DNA from: Asanoa sp040676615
Lineage (GTDB): Bacteria; Actinomycetota; Actinomycetes; Mycobacteriales; Micromonosporaceae
Direction of reading: 5' to 3'
DNA: 64,000 nucleotides
Assembly: GCF_040676615.1 (NCBI RefSeq)
Contig: NZ_JBFAPI010000026.1
Location: 4,536 to 68,535 of the forward strand
This document shows, piece by piece, positions 33,982 to 42,707 of this stretch. The number at the start of each line of letters is the position of its first letter. The first letter of the stretch is position 1. Under the pieces are notes generated by a model. That model worked only from the letters and a program-made list of their open reading frames with translations. It was not told the origin of the DNA and did no database searches. Made by a program: the position numbers and the translations under genes.

Positions 33982-34590
33982 TTGCCGCTCAACCGCGATC
34001 AGGTCCTGCACGAGGCGATGCGCCTGGTGGACGAAGACGGGCTGGACGCGCTGACCCTGCGTGTGCTCGCCACCCGGCTGGGCGTGCAGGCGCCGACGTT
34101 GTACTGGCACGTCAAGAACAAGGCCGCGCTGCTCGACGGGCTCGCTGACGCGATCGTGAGCGAGGCGATCGCCGCCGTCCGGGCGCCGGCAGCCGGTGGT
34201 GACGGCCGGGAGTGGCTGCTGGGCGCCCTTGGCCAGTTGCGGGCGGCGATGCTGCGCCATCGCGACGGCGCCCGGATCGTCGCCGGTGCCCGCCACTCGA
34301 TGCGCCGCGGCGACTTCTCCGAGCAGGCCATGGCGACCCTTGTCGACCACGGCATCGACCTGCGCCACGCCCGCCTGCTCGTGCTGGCCGGCGAGCGCTA
34401 CACCGTCGGCTGGGTCCTCGAGGAGCAGAGCCCGGCGCCCGAGGCTCCCGACCTCGACGTCGACGCGTTGCGGGCCCGCTTCCCGGTGGTGACCCGGGCG
34501 ATCACCGAATACTTCACCGGCGGCCGCACCGCTGACGATCTCTACCGCGACGTCGCCCGCCTCGTCCTGCAGTTGCCCGACGAGACCTGA
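33982..34590 (+). CDS. TetR family regulator (TetR_C_1 type)
   Basis: A 202-residue protein with the HTH DALTLRVLATRLGVQAPTLYWHVKNKAALLD, cited here in two parts (residues 19-33 and 34-50). The ligand-binding half has the TetR(B)-like pattern HRDGARIVAGARH and ERYTVGWVLEEQ. A TTG start at 33982 is required by the HTH position and by AGGAG eight bases upstream. It is divergent from the MDR oxidoreductase and next to twin palindromes, so it probably represses both genes. The inducer may be a quinone or drug, as inference. Confidence 0.87.
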   Translation: MPLNRDQVLHEAMRLVDEDGLDALTLRVLATRLGVQAPTLYWHVKNKAALLDGLADAIVSEAIAAVRAPAAGGDGREWLLGALGQLRAAMLRHRDGARIVAGARHSMRRGDFSEQAMATLVDHGIDLRHARLLVLAGERYTVGWVLEEQSPAPEAPDLDVDALRARFPVVTRAITEYFTGGRTADDLYRDVARLVLQLPDET

Positions 34591-34739
34591 CGGCCGACCT
34601 GTGTGCCGGGGAGGCCCCGGGCCGCGGCGTGCTCACCCGGCACGGCGTCGCGACGCGGTACCCGCGGTGACGGTGGGCGGCCCGGGTCCGCTGGTAAACC
34701 TATGCGCGGACGCCGGTTGTCTTAACGTGCTGGCGCTGG

Positions 34740-35588
34740 TCAGCCGCCGGGCGTGAGGACGTGGGTCAGCCACGGTGTCAGGATGGGCAGGACGGAGCCC
34801 GGGGCCATCGCCGACATGTGGTCGGCGTCCTTCACCAACTCGACGGTCCAGCCGCGTTCGATCAGTTCCTCCCGGTGCCGGCGCAGCGGCTCGGCGATCG
34901 CGACGCGCGCGTCGTTCCACTTCGGACCGTAGGCGATGGTGTCGCCGGCGCCGGCGAACGCGAGGCGTGGGATGTGCACCCGGCCCAGTGCGGCGCGTTC
35001 GTCGAAGCCGCGCAGCGACTCGTACAGCGTCACGTATTGCCTGGTCTGGTCGGGGTGTCGGGTGACCTCGGCCGAGTCCCAGTCGCCGGGCTCGGCGGTG
35101 GTCGGCGGCTTGCCCTGGTTGGCCACGGCCATCCGGTGTGCGATGCGGGTGACCTCGAGCATGGCGTCGTAGGGGCCGCCGAGCGGTGGGTAGCCGCCCA
35201 TGGCCAGTGCGGTGAGCCGGTCGGTGCGGACGGCGAGTTGCAGGCCGGCGAGCGCGAGCCAGGAGTAGCCGTAGTAGGCGAACTGCGGCGCCCCGGCCGC
35301 GTCGGCGACCGCGAGCAGATCGGCGGCGACGGCGGCCGCGGTGAGGGTGTCGGGCTTGGGGTGGTCGGTCAGGTGGCCCTCGTAGTCGGCGGTGATCGCG
35401 CGGAAACCGGCCTCGGCCAGGCAGGTCGCGAGGGTGTGGCCGAGGGCGGGGTCGGCGCCCCAGGCGCGCAACGCGTCGGCCGCCTCCCCCTCGATCACCG
35501 TCGTGCTGACCGGCAGCAGGACGGCCGGCCCGTCGCCCCGGACCGACACGTCGATCAGGGTGTCGTCGTGCATGCGTGCGGTGGTCAT
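34740..35588 (-). CDS. Alpha/beta-hydrolase
   Basis: A 282-residue protein with the alpha/beta-hydrolase fold. AVLLPVSTTVIEGEAADALR replaces the usual HGXP loop, the nucleophile elbow reads YYGYSWLALAGLQLA (G-Y-S-W-L), and ADHMSAMAPG near the end supplies the catalytic His. The elbow departs from strict G-x-S-x-G, so activity should be checked. ATG 35588 is exactly six bases after TATAGT, so the mRNA is probably leaderless. It is divergent from a TetR gene only 25 bp away. Confidence 0.82.
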   Translation of the reverse strand: MTTARMHDDTLIDVSVRGDGPAVLLPVSTTVIEGEAADALRAWGADPALGHTLATCLAEAGFRAITADYEGHLTDHPKPDTLTAAAVAADLLAVADAAGAPQFAYYGYSWLALAGLQLAVRTDRLTALAMGGYPPLGGPYDAMLEVTRIAHRMAVANQGKPPTTAEPGDWDSAEVTRHPDQTRQYVTLYESLRGFDERAALGRVHIPRLAFAGAGDTIAYGPKWNDARVAIAEPLRRHREELIERGWTVELVKDADHMSAMAPGSVLPILTPWLTHVLTPGG

Positions 35589-35613
35589 GAAAACACTATA
35601 CATTGTAAGGACT
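35589..35613. promoter_or_regulatory. Compact divergent promoter/operator of hydrolase and TetR genes
   Basis: The 25-bp gap holds the minus-strand -10 box TATAGT (35600-35595) and the palindrome TACA-t-TGTA (35598-35606). Any repressor bound there would block both starts. GTAAGGA serves as the regulator's ribosome binding site. Confidence 0.5.
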
Positions 35614-36339
35614 ATGACGACGGACGCCGACTCCCATGTCCGCCGCCTCTGGCGGCACCGCGGCACGAGCCTGCCGACCCCCCGCCGCGGGCCGCCCCAA
35701 CAGCTCGACCTCGACGAGATCGTGGCGGTCGGCATCTCGATCGCCGACACGTCCGGCCTGGCCGCGGTTTCGACCCGGGCGGTGGCCGCGCGGTTCGACA
35801 AGACGGCGATGGCGCTCTACCCCTACGTGGGCACGAAGGACAATCTGCTCGCGCTGATGCAGGACCAGGCCAGCGCGATGCCGTCGTGGCCGGATGCGGC
35901 GACCTCACTGGCCGACGCGTTGCGGGCGTGGGCGTCGGCGTTGTTCGAGGTCTATCTCGCGCATCCGTGGTTGACCGAGCGGCCGTGGTCACAGGCCAGC
36001 CAGGGTCCCCACGAGCAGGACTGGCTGGAACGGCTGCTGGGGATCCTGGCCAGCTGGGACGTGCCGGCCGACCGGCGGGCCACGGCTGTGACCATGCTCT
36101 ACGCGACGGTCCGCGCCACCGCGGCGACGGCGGCCGCGTACGGCCAGCTCGACGATCGAGGGGCCGCCGAGTGGGTCGCGGTGGCCTCGGCGACCCGGGC
36201 CCTCGTCCCTGATCTGACCGCGCGCTATCCGCTGTCGACCAGCCTGGCGCCGGTGACGCCGGACTGGCGCGACAGTCCCCGCGCGGCGGTGGCCGCCGCG
36301 GTCCACCTGCTCGCGGTCGGGCTGACGCTCGGCGCGTGA
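35614..36339 (+). CDS. TetR family transcriptional regulator
   Basis: A 241-residue regulator with a longer N-terminal arm (RRLWRHRGTSLPTPRRG) than its neighbours. The HTH reads AAVSTRAVAARFDKTAMALYPYV followed by KDNLLALMQDQ, cited as residues about 49-85. The C-terminal region has the pattern of the TetR_C_1-like group. ATG 35614 has GTAAGGA upstream. It is divergent from the alpha/beta-hydrolase gene, which is the obvious target. Confidence 0.85.
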   Translation: MTTDADSHVRRLWRHRGTSLPTPRRGPPQQLDLDEIVAVGISIADTSGLAAVSTRAVAARFDKTAMALYPYVGTKDNLLALMQDQASAMPSWPDAATSLADALRAWASALFEVYLAHPWLTERPWSQASQGPHEQDWLERLLGILASWDVPADRRATAVTMLYATVRATAATAAAYGQLDDRGAAEWVAVASATRALVPDLTARYPLSTSLAPVTPDWRDSPRAAVAAAVHLLAVGLTLGA

Positions 36340-36772
36340 GCGTTGGCCCCGGGCCGGCTCGCTGAGCGCGGCCGCTGTCGAGATGGGCAGCCACCTCGCG
36401 GTGTTCACGTCCGATCTGCGCCGCGCGGCGGGATCGCCTTCCGCGGCGATCTTGTACGACTGGCGGTGGCGCGAAAGCGACTTCGGCGCACGCGCCGGCA
36501 CACCCGCGGCCGAAGAGCGGCCGCCTGGATCGCCCTTATCCGGGCGGCGAAAGCCCCGATCGGTCGGGTCGCCCGGGTGGCGGGACTCGCGGCGGACCTG
36601 CCGCCACGCGCGCGCCATGCCGATCGGCCACCTCGCGCTGGAACACGTCACCACCGGCCGTTCCGTGCGCGACCTGGCGGCGGACGCCTTCGAGTGGCGG
36701 GCCGAAGGACCTCGCGTGAGCCGTCGCCGAATTCGGTGGACAGCCGGGGTCAGCGCTGGAGATGGTGGCCAG
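36340..36772 (+). other. 433-bp region with no convincing gene
   Basis: The following methyltransferase frame stays open through most of this stretch, but the encoded sequence (residues such as AAILYDWRWRESDFGARAG) has no domain likeness, and the conserved protein begins only at 36773. No hairpin, promoter or repeat stands out. It may be a decayed gene or a long 5' region. Confidence 0.4.
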
Positions 36773-37513
36773 ATGCGGCAGGACGAGATCTGGGACGCCG
36801 ACACGGCGCGGCGCTACGACACGCCCGGAGTGGGCATGTTCGCCGACGACGTGCTGGGCCCGACCGTGGCGCGGCTGGCCGAGCTGGCCGGCGACGGCGC
36901 GGCACTCGAGTTCGCGATCGGCACCGGCCGGGTGGCCGTGCCGCTCGCGCGGCGGGGGGTGCCGGTCACCGGCATCGAGCTGTCCCGGCCGATGCTGGCG
37001 GAGCTGCGCCGGAAGGCAGACGAGGCGACGATCCCGGTCGTGGTCGGCGACATGGCAACCGCCGAGGCGCCGGGCCGCTTCGCGCTCGTCTACGTCGTCT
37101 TCAATTCGATCTCCAATCTGCTCACCCAGGCCGAGCAGGTGGCGTGCTTCCGCAACGCCGCGAGGCATGTGGTCCCCCGCGGCCGCTTTGTCGTCGAGCT
37201 GGGCGTGCCGGAGCTGCGCAAGCTCCCACCGGGCCAGACCGCCCTGGTCTTCCACGACGAGCCCGGCTACCTGGGGGTCGACACCTACGACGTGCTCAAC
37301 CAGCAGCTCGTCTCGCACCACGTCACCTACGACGACAGCCGGCAGGGCCGGGTCTCGCGCAGCCCGCAACGCTACATCTGGCCGTCCGAACTCGACCTGA
37401 TGGCCCAACTGGCCGGCTTCGACCTCGAAACCCGCCACGCCGACTGGCATGGCGCCCCGTTCACCGCCGAGTCACCGTCACACGTCTCGGTCTACCGCCT
37501 GGCCAACGCCTGA
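36773..37513 (+). CDS. Class I SAM-dependent methyltransferase
   Basis: A 246-residue enzyme. The SAM-binding strand reads ALEFAIGTGRVAVPLARRG, followed by VTGIELSRPMLAELRRKA and the post-motif ALVYVVFNSISNLL. This is the common methyltransferase_25/11 form; the substrate is unknown. The start at 36773 is chosen because family homology begins with EIWDADTARRYDTPG right after it, though the frame is open further upstream. No operon partner is evident. Confidence 0.82.
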   Translation: MRQDEIWDADTARRYDTPGVGMFADDVLGPTVARLAELAGDGAALEFAIGTGRVAVPLARRGVPVTGIELSRPMLAELRRKADEATIPVVVGDMATAEAPGRFALVYVVFNSISNLLTQAEQVACFRNAARHVVPRGRFVVELGVPELRKLPPGQTALVFHDEPGYLGVDTYDVLNQQLVSHHVTYDDSRQGRVSRSPQRYIWPSELDLMAQLAGFDLETRHADWHGAPFTAESPSHVSVYRLANA

Positions 37514-37760
37514 CCCAACCGGACAGCAGCCCCACCGCCGCCGGCGCGCACGGCAACGCCGACCATGTGTCGCCTGCGGCGTCGGTCCGGCGACCGCCTT
37601 CCAGGTCGACGAGCGCCGAGCCCGGTGACCACGTCAGGCCGGCCCGCTGGACGCCCGCGGTTGGACGGCGGCGAGGGCGGCGGGAACGGGAGGTCGACCC
37701 GGTGAACGCCTGGGGTTTGGCGGCGGCCGGCGCGGCAGGAGCAGGAGGCCGCGGCCAGGG

Positions 37761-37980
37761 CCGCAGGAACGCCAGCCGACCCGGTCCACGCCACACGTTC
37801 GACCGCAGCCACCGCCGCAGGGACGCCAGGCCGACCGGGTCAACGCCACACGTTCGACGGCAGCCACCGCCGCAGGGACGCCAGGCCGACCCGGTCAACG
37901 CCACACGTTCGACCGCAGCCACCGCCGCAGGAACGCCAGCCGACCCGGTCAACGCCAACACGTTTTGACGGCGGCCACCG
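37761..37980. repeat. Four tandem copies of a 54-56 bp unit
   Basis: Units run 37761-37814, 37815-37869, 37870-37924 and 37925-37980. Each starts CCGCAGGRACGCCAG and contains GGTC-AACG-ccaca-CGTT-c-GACC, which can fold as a small stem with one bulge. The differing lengths shift the reading frame from unit to unit, so they are not protein repeats. A degraded fifth copy may lie near 37676-37715. The flanks, 37514-37760 and 37981-38150, show no gene. Confidence 0.8.
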
Positions 37981-38150
37981 CGCCCGCTGCCGCCGGCGTA
38001 ACGGTGGCTGCGGTTTATCGGTTGGCCGCTGCCCGCATGGCGACCGGCATTCGGGTGGTTCCCCTATATGCGGCTCGACCACTGCCGAACCCGAGCCGCG
38101 CGCACGCCCCGGCCAGCCATGCACCCACGACGCAGGCCTGTGGCGTGGCT

Positions 38151-39254
38151 CTATCCCACGGCTGCCAGGAAATCCGAGTAGAACAGGCCCAGGCCGACCG
38201 CCACGCAGACGCCGGCCACGATCCAGAAACGGACCACGATGTTGACCTCGCTCCAGCCGCCCAGTTCGAAGTGGTGGTGCAACGGCACCATGCGGAAGAC
38301 ACGTCTGCCGGTGGTGCGGAACGAGACGATCTGGATCACCCAGGTCGTCGTGACGAGGACGAAGAGGCCGCCGATCAGGATGGAGAGCAGCGTGGTGCGG
38401 GTGGCGACCGCGAGCCCGCCGATCAGGCCGCCGAGCCCGAGCGAGCCCACGTCACCCATGAAGATCCGCGCCGGGGACGCGTTCCACCACAGGAAGCCCA
38501 CGCAGGCACCGGCCGCCGCGGCGGCGATCAGGGCGATCTCCAGGGGATCGCGGACCTGGTAGCAGTAGTCGTTCACGCGGGCGTACGCGCCGTCGGCGCA
38601 CCAGTGCCGGTATTGCCAGAAGCCGATCAGCGCGTACGCGCCGAGCACCAGGACCGACGCGCCGGTGGCCAGGCCGTCGAGGCCGTCGGTGAGGTTCACG
38701 CCGTTCGACATCGCCGTGATCACGAAGACGAACACGATCACCGAGCCGACCTTGCCGACGTCGAGCCAGCTGATGTCGCGGATGAACGAGATTTGCTCGC
38801 TGGCCACGGTCTGGCCGTTGGTGCTGGCCGCGTAGAGCGCGGCGATGCCGAACCCGCCACCGACGATCGCCTGGCCGAGCAGCTTGCCCTTGGCCGACAG
38901 CCCGTCGGAGTTGCGCCGCCGCACCTTGAGGAAGTCGTCGAAGAAGCCGACCACGCCGCAGAAGACGAACAACCCGAGCAGGACGAGGGCCGTCATCGTC
39001 GGCCCCTCCTGCGCGATCTGCCGCTCGGGCAGGGTGGTCAGGGCGATGTGCCCGGCGACGTAGGCGACGACGGTCGCCACGATGAACGCGACGCCACCCA
39101 TCGTGGGCGTGCCTTTTTTGGTCAGATGGCTGGCCGGCCCGATGGACCGGATCGGCTGGCCGGCCTTGAGCGCGGTGAACACGCGGATCGCCACCGGCGT
39201 GCCGAACAGGGAGATGATGAAGGCGACCGCGGCCGCGACGATGACCGCCCTCAC
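38151..39254 (-). CDS. mraY: Phospho-N-acetylmuramoyl-pentapeptide transferase (MraY), isolated copy
   Basis: A 367-residue membrane enzyme with about ten helices. The conserved cytoplasmic motifs are present: GTPTMGG, GFFDDFLKVRRRNSDGLSAKGKLLGQ (cited in two parts), NLTDGLDGLA with the catalytic Asp, FMGDVGSL, and VPLHHHFELGG. It attaches phospho-MurNAc-pentapeptide to undecaprenyl phosphate, making lipid I. The usual mur/fts neighbours are absent, so this may be a second copy or the only copy displaced from the cluster. GTG 39254 is chosen because homology starts RAVIVAAAVAF. Confidence 0.92.
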   Translation of the reverse strand: MRAVIVAAAVAFIISLFGTPVAIRVFTALKAGQPIRSIGPASHLTKKGTPTMGGVAFIVATVVAYVAGHIALTTLPERQIAQEGPTMTALVLLGLFVFCGVVGFFDDFLKVRRRNSDGLSAKGKLLGQAIVGGGFGIAALYAASTNGQTVASEQISFIRDISWLDVGKVGSVIVFVFVITAMSNGVNLTDGLDGLATGASVLVLGAYALIGFWQYRHWCADGAYARVNDYCYQVRDPLEIALIAAAAAGACVGFLWWNASPARIFMGDVGSLGLGGLIGGLAVATRTTLLSILIGGLFVLVTTTWVIQIVSFRTTGRRVFRMVPLHHHFELGGWSEVNIVVRFWIVAGVCVAVGLGLFYSDFLAAVG

Positions 39255-39498
39255 GGGCGGGCCCCAGCGCCGGCGGCGCGATGCGTGCCGGATGGGTCGG
39301 CACATCCTGAGCCGACGGCCGCCGACCGGCCCTCGAGCCTGCGGACCAGCGCCTGACGCGTCGACCTGGGTCGACCGTGCCGAGAGTTCTTCGCGAGATC
39401 AACGATCACGGGACACGAGCTTGCCATCCGATGGCTCGCGGAGCACCCGCCGACACGAATCCGATGAAGATCTTGCAGTGCCGGGCGCGGCCGAGCCC

Positions 39499-39531
39499 CC
39501 CGACCGGCTGCCCCCGTGGCAGCCGATCGGG
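39499..39531 (-). terminator. Hairpin after the VOC gene
   Basis: CCCGACCGGCTGCC (39499-39512) pairs with 39518-39531 at 13 of 14 positions over a five-base loop, 15 bases past the stop codon at 39547. The rest of the gap 39255-39498 shows no gene. Confidence 0.65.
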
Positions 39532-39546
39532 TCGCTCCGCGCAGAG

Positions 39547-40260
39547 CTAGTCGGCCAGCGTCAGGCAGAAGGGCTTGCCCTGGGGGTCGGCGTAGACGCG
39601 GAAGGTCTTGCCGCCACCGGGCAGCGGGGTCGCGCCCAGCGCCAGCGTCGCCGGCTCGGCCGTGTCGAAGCTGTCGACCAGCAGGTCGAGGTGGAACTGC
39701 TGTGGGTGCGCCGGGTCCGGCCACTGCGGCGCGTTGTAGTCGGCGACCTGCTGGAACATCACCGGCTGGGCGCCGTCGTCGCCGAGCATCGCGATGCCTT
39801 CCGCCTCGTAGGTGATGGGCTTGCCCAGCAGCTCCGAGTAGAAGGCGCTCAGCTGCTTGGCGTCGGCGCAGTCGAGCATCACACCCGCCAGGGTGGTGTT
39901 GGGATCTTCGGCCTTCAGGCACAGGTCGAACGGGTGGCCGGCCGGGTCGGCGACCGTGTGCCAGGTTTCGTCGCGGCGCAGCAGCGTGCCGCCGAGGCCG
40001 ATCGCCCGGGACAGGGCCGCCTCCAGATCCGGAACACGCAGGTCGAGATGGGCCTGCTGCGGGCGCTCCTGGCCGGGCCACTGCGGCCGCTGGTGGTCGG
40101 CGGCCGCCTGCAGGCCGATCGCCCAACCGTCGGGCGTCTCCAGCGACACCCAGTCGTCGTCGGCGTAGACCTCTTTCCAACCGGCTAGGCCCTGGTAGAA
40201 GGCTGACAGGCCGGCGATATCGGCCGCATCCAGCACGACCGTGCGCAGCTTCGCGATCAT
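39547..40260 (-). CDS. Double VOC (glyoxalase-like) domain protein
   Basis: A 237-residue protein made of two VOC modules. The first runs LRTVVLDAADIAGLSAFYQGLAGW to VADPAGHPFDLCL and the second LAGVMLDCADAKQLSAFYSELLG to YADPQGKPFCLTLAD. Such duplicated forms pack as one barrel and may bind a small aromatic or metabolite; no enzyme class can be assigned. AAGGGAG precedes two adjacent ATG codons (40263, 40260); the second has better spacing. It lies between mraY and the flavin monooxygenase. Confidence 0.85.
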   Translation of the reverse strand: MIAKLRTVVLDAADIAGLSAFYQGLAGWKEVYADDDWVSLETPDGWAIGLQAAADHQRPQWPGQERPQQAHLDLRVPDLEAALSRAIGLGGTLLRRDETWHTVADPAGHPFDLCLKAEDPNTTLAGVMLDCADAKQLSAFYSELLGKPITYEAEGIAMLGDDGAQPVMFQQVADYNAPQWPDPAHPQQFHLDLLVDSFDTAEPATLALGATPLPGGGKTFRVYADPQGKPFCLTLAD

Positions 40261-40320
40261 CATCGTCTCCCTTGTCCGAGCGTCGGGGACATGGTGCACC
40301 GGGGGTCCGACAAAAACCGG

Positions 40321-41493
40321 TCAGCCGCCGGCGATGGCCTCGGCCACCCGGCGGAGGCCGGCCTCCGTCGCCAACGACGCCGCGAACGACGACCGCCGCG
40401 CCTCCACCTCCGCACCTGGTCCGAGCAGCGCCGACTGCTCGGCCGCATGGGCCAGCACCAGCTCGGCGGGACCCCGCCGGGCCTGGTCGTAGCCGTCGAG
40501 CGGGCCACCGCCGGCCAGCCGCCCGGCCAGGTCGACCGCGTCGAGTATCCCCAGGTTGAGGCCCGGGCCGCCGATCCCGGAGACCACGTGTGCGGCATCG
40601 CCGGCCAGCAGCACCCGACCCGCCTGGTAAGAGTCGGCGATCCGACTGTGCCGGGCCACCGCGCGCCGCAGGACGTGCGGCCCGGTCCCGGACGGCGGCT
40701 CGACGGCCAGGTCAGCACCGAGCACGCGCGCCAGGCTCGCCCGCAGCTCACCGACCGTCATCGGCACCGAGTCGTCGACCGAGGCGTCCCATTCCAGCGT
40801 CGTCACCAGGTGCGGCGCACCCGGGAACCGGGCGAACGAGAACACCCCGCCGGGGGTCCGGTGGAACAGGTAGGGACGGTACGGCCCGCCCGGCGCCCGC
40901 AACCGCGCGGTCAACGACGACACCGCACCCTTCGGCAGCACCACGTGCGCGCTCCGCGACACCACCGCGTCGTCGACCGCACCCGGGAAACCGATCCCCG
41001 CGGCCTTGCGCACCGCGCTGTGCGCACCGTCGCAGCCGACCAGATAGTCGCACCGCAGCGAGTAGGAACCCGAAGGCCCGTCGACGGTCACCGCGACCCC
41101 GGAGGAATCCTGACTCAACCCGGAAAAGGTGTGTCCCCGCCGGACAGCCACGCCCGCCGACGCCAACCGCTCCGCCAGCACGGCTTCGAGCCGCCGTTGC
41201 GGCACCGGCAACACGTACACCGGGTTGTCCCGCAACCGTCGCAGGTCGACGGCGAAGCCGCCGTACATGAACCGCGGTGCCGGCCGCGGCCGCCGCCGCC
41301 CGGTCAGCGCGCGATAGAGCCCGCGCGAGTGCAGCACCGGCACCGCCCGCCCGACGATCCCGTTGGCCTTCGGCAGGTTGCTCGGTTGCGGCAACGCCTC
41401 CAGCACCACCGGCTGGACCCCGTCGCGGACCAGTTCCAGCGCGAGCAGCAACCCGACCGGCCCGGCCCCGACGACAACGACTTCACCAGACAT
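40321..41493 (-). CDS. FAD-dependent aromatic-type monooxygenase
   Basis: A 390-residue flavoprotein with VVVVGAGPVGLLLALELVRDGV, the DG motif LVGCDGAHSAVRKAAG, and VLLAGDAAHVVSGIGGPGLNLG. These are the three FAD/NADPH motifs of the PHBH-like group that includes polyketide hydroxylases and rifampicin monooxygenases. A role in detoxifying a xenobiotic fits the tight palindromic control but is inference. ATG 41493 lies six bases after a TACGGT -10 box, so it is probably leaderless. Confidence 0.88.
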   Translation of the reverse strand: MSGEVVVVGAGPVGLLLALELVRDGVQPVVLEALPQPSNLPKANGIVGRAVPVLHSRGLYRALTGRRRPRPAPRFMYGGFAVDLRRLRDNPVYVLPVPQRRLEAVLAERLASAGVAVRRGHTFSGLSQDSSGVAVTVDGPSGSYSLRCDYLVGCDGAHSAVRKAAGIGFPGAVDDAVVSRSAHVVLPKGAVSSLTARLRAPGGPYRPYLFHRTPGGVFSFARFPGAPHLVTTLEWDASVDDSVPMTVGELRASLARVLGADLAVEPPSGTGPHVLRRAVARHSRIADSYQAGRVLLAGDAAHVVSGIGGPGLNLGILDAVDLAGRLAGGGPLDGYDQARRGPAELVLAHAAEQSALLGPGAEVEARRSSFAASLATEAGLRRVAEAIAGG

Positions 41494-41494
41494 G

Positions 41495-41540
41495 TGTCAA
41501 CCGTAGTTGACAACCGCTCAGAACGTCAACCTATGTTGAC
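41495..41540 (-). promoter_or_regulatory. Leaderless promoter covered by two palindromic operators
   Basis: TGTCAAC-cgta-GTTGACA (41495-41512) and GTCAAC-ctat-GTTGAC (41525-41540) are perfect palindromes of one family. On the minus strand the first contains the -10 TACGGT (41505-41500) and the second the -35 TTGACG (41529-41524), with an 18-bp spacer and six bases to the ATG. A repressor bound here would close the promoter. No regulator gene is adjacent. Confidence 0.75.
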
Positions 41541-41545
41541 ACAGG

Positions 41546-42499
41546 CTAGAGAGGGTTGCCACCGGTGAGACGCAGCGTGAACCCCTCGGGACCGAGCGAG
41601 AACGTCACGTGGTTGCACGACTGATGGGTGATCCACAACCCCAGACCGCCGCGGACGGCGTCCCGCGCCGGCAGCAACCCCGCGAAGGGATCGGCCGGCC
41701 CCGGCCCGCTGTCGGTCACTGCCACCACGATCCGGTCGGCCCCCGACCAGTAGCGCACCCGCACCGGCGGCCGGCCGTGCCGCAGCGCGTTGGTCACCAC
41801 CTCGCTCACCGCGATCACCAGGTCTTCGACCTCGTCGGCCGGCAAACCGGGGTCGACCAGGCGCACGGTGTGCCGGGCCAGCGCCGCGGTCGGGTCGACC
41901 AGGGTGGCCAGCGGCGGCAGCGACTGCAGCGGATCGTCGGCCACCGGCGGCCAGGCCGACAGGAACGCCGCCGGCGCCGCGTAGGTCGCGCTCGGCTCGT
42001 GCCGCCCGTCGGCGTGCAGCGTGCGCGGATGCGTGCGGGCCACGTCGGCCAGGACCCAGGAGGGGCAGACCCGGGTGTCGTACGCGCACAGGCTCCACAA
42101 CGGAAAGTCGTCGTACGCCTGGTTGATCGCCGCCTCGTAGCGCGCCCACCAGTTCCACGTCGCGCCCAGCGACGGCCGCGGTATCTCACCGACGACCCGG
42201 ATCTGGCCGGCCCCGCCTACGACGTAACGGGCGAACAACTCACGGTAGCCGCGGATCACCGAGGCCGGCCGGGCATAGAGGCTGTCGCCGCCCAGGAACG
42301 TCACGGCCGCCGACCGGGGCAGCGCCCGGCGCACCAGGTCGGCCTTCTCCGGGCCGAGCGCGACCACGGTCGGCTCCCCCGCGTCGGCACCGCCGGTCAG
42401 GAACGGCAGCACCACCGCGAGCAACTCGTCGTCGGACCCGTAGCAGACCGCCTCGTGGAAATAGCCCACGTGGTCGGCGGGAGCGCCGGTGCGGATCAT
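41546..42499 (-). CDS. MEDS-domain/HATPase anti-sigma-type regulator
   Basis: A 317-residue cytoplasmic protein. The N-terminal half (HVGYFHEAVCYGSDDELLAVVLPFL) matches MEDS, the sensory domain of DcmR-like proteins. The C-terminal half is a GHKL ATPase of the RsbW type: VSEVVTNALRHG (N box), VAVTDSGPGP (G1) and GGLGLWITHQ (G2). Such proteins act as serine kinases or anti-sigma factors in stress signalling. No cognate sigma or anti-anti-sigma gene is adjacent. It ends just beyond the operators of the monooxygenase gene. Confidence 0.85.
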   Translation of the reverse strand: MIRTGAPADHVGYFHEAVCYGSDDELLAVVLPFLTGGADAGEPTVVALGPEKADLVRRALPRSAAVTFLGGDSLYARPASVIRGYRELFARYVVGGAGQIRVVGEIPRPSLGATWNWWARYEAAINQAYDDFPLWSLCAYDTRVCPSWVLADVARTHPRTLHADGRHEPSATYAAPAAFLSAWPPVADDPLQSLPPLATLVDPTAALARHTVRLVDPGLPADEVEDLVIAVSEVVTNALRHGRPPVRVRYWSGADRIVVAVTDSGPGPADPFAGLLPARDAVRGGLGLWITHQSCNHVTFSLGPEGFTLRLTGGNPL

Positions 42500-42707
42500 C
42501 GCGCGACCCAGAAACCCGCAAAACCGACAAAGGCCCAGCAGGAATGGCGCCCGGCGCCCGTAGGCCGGACGATCGTGGCCTCCCCAGCCGCGCGCACGAC
42601 CGCCAGCCTACGCCCAGGACGCGGCACCTAACGGCCATGGGCACGGCGGCATCGCTTGGCCGCCGGTCTCCCTGGAGATCATCTTCCATTCATCAAACCC
42701 CTTCAAT

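Noticed and set aside
36383..36772. N-terminal extension of the methyltransferase to 36383
   Set aside because: The extra 130 residues show no domain or conserved pattern, and the family's usual N-terminus is at 36773.
37761..37980. CRISPR array
   Set aside because: Units abut without unique spacers and are 54-56 bp long; no cas gene is present.
40321..41493. Rifampicin monooxygenase (Rox) controlled by a rifamycin-associated element
   Set aside because: The flavoprotein fold fits, but the palindromes TGTCAAC-N4-GTTGACA do not look like that element and the protein is shorter than typical Rox enzymes.
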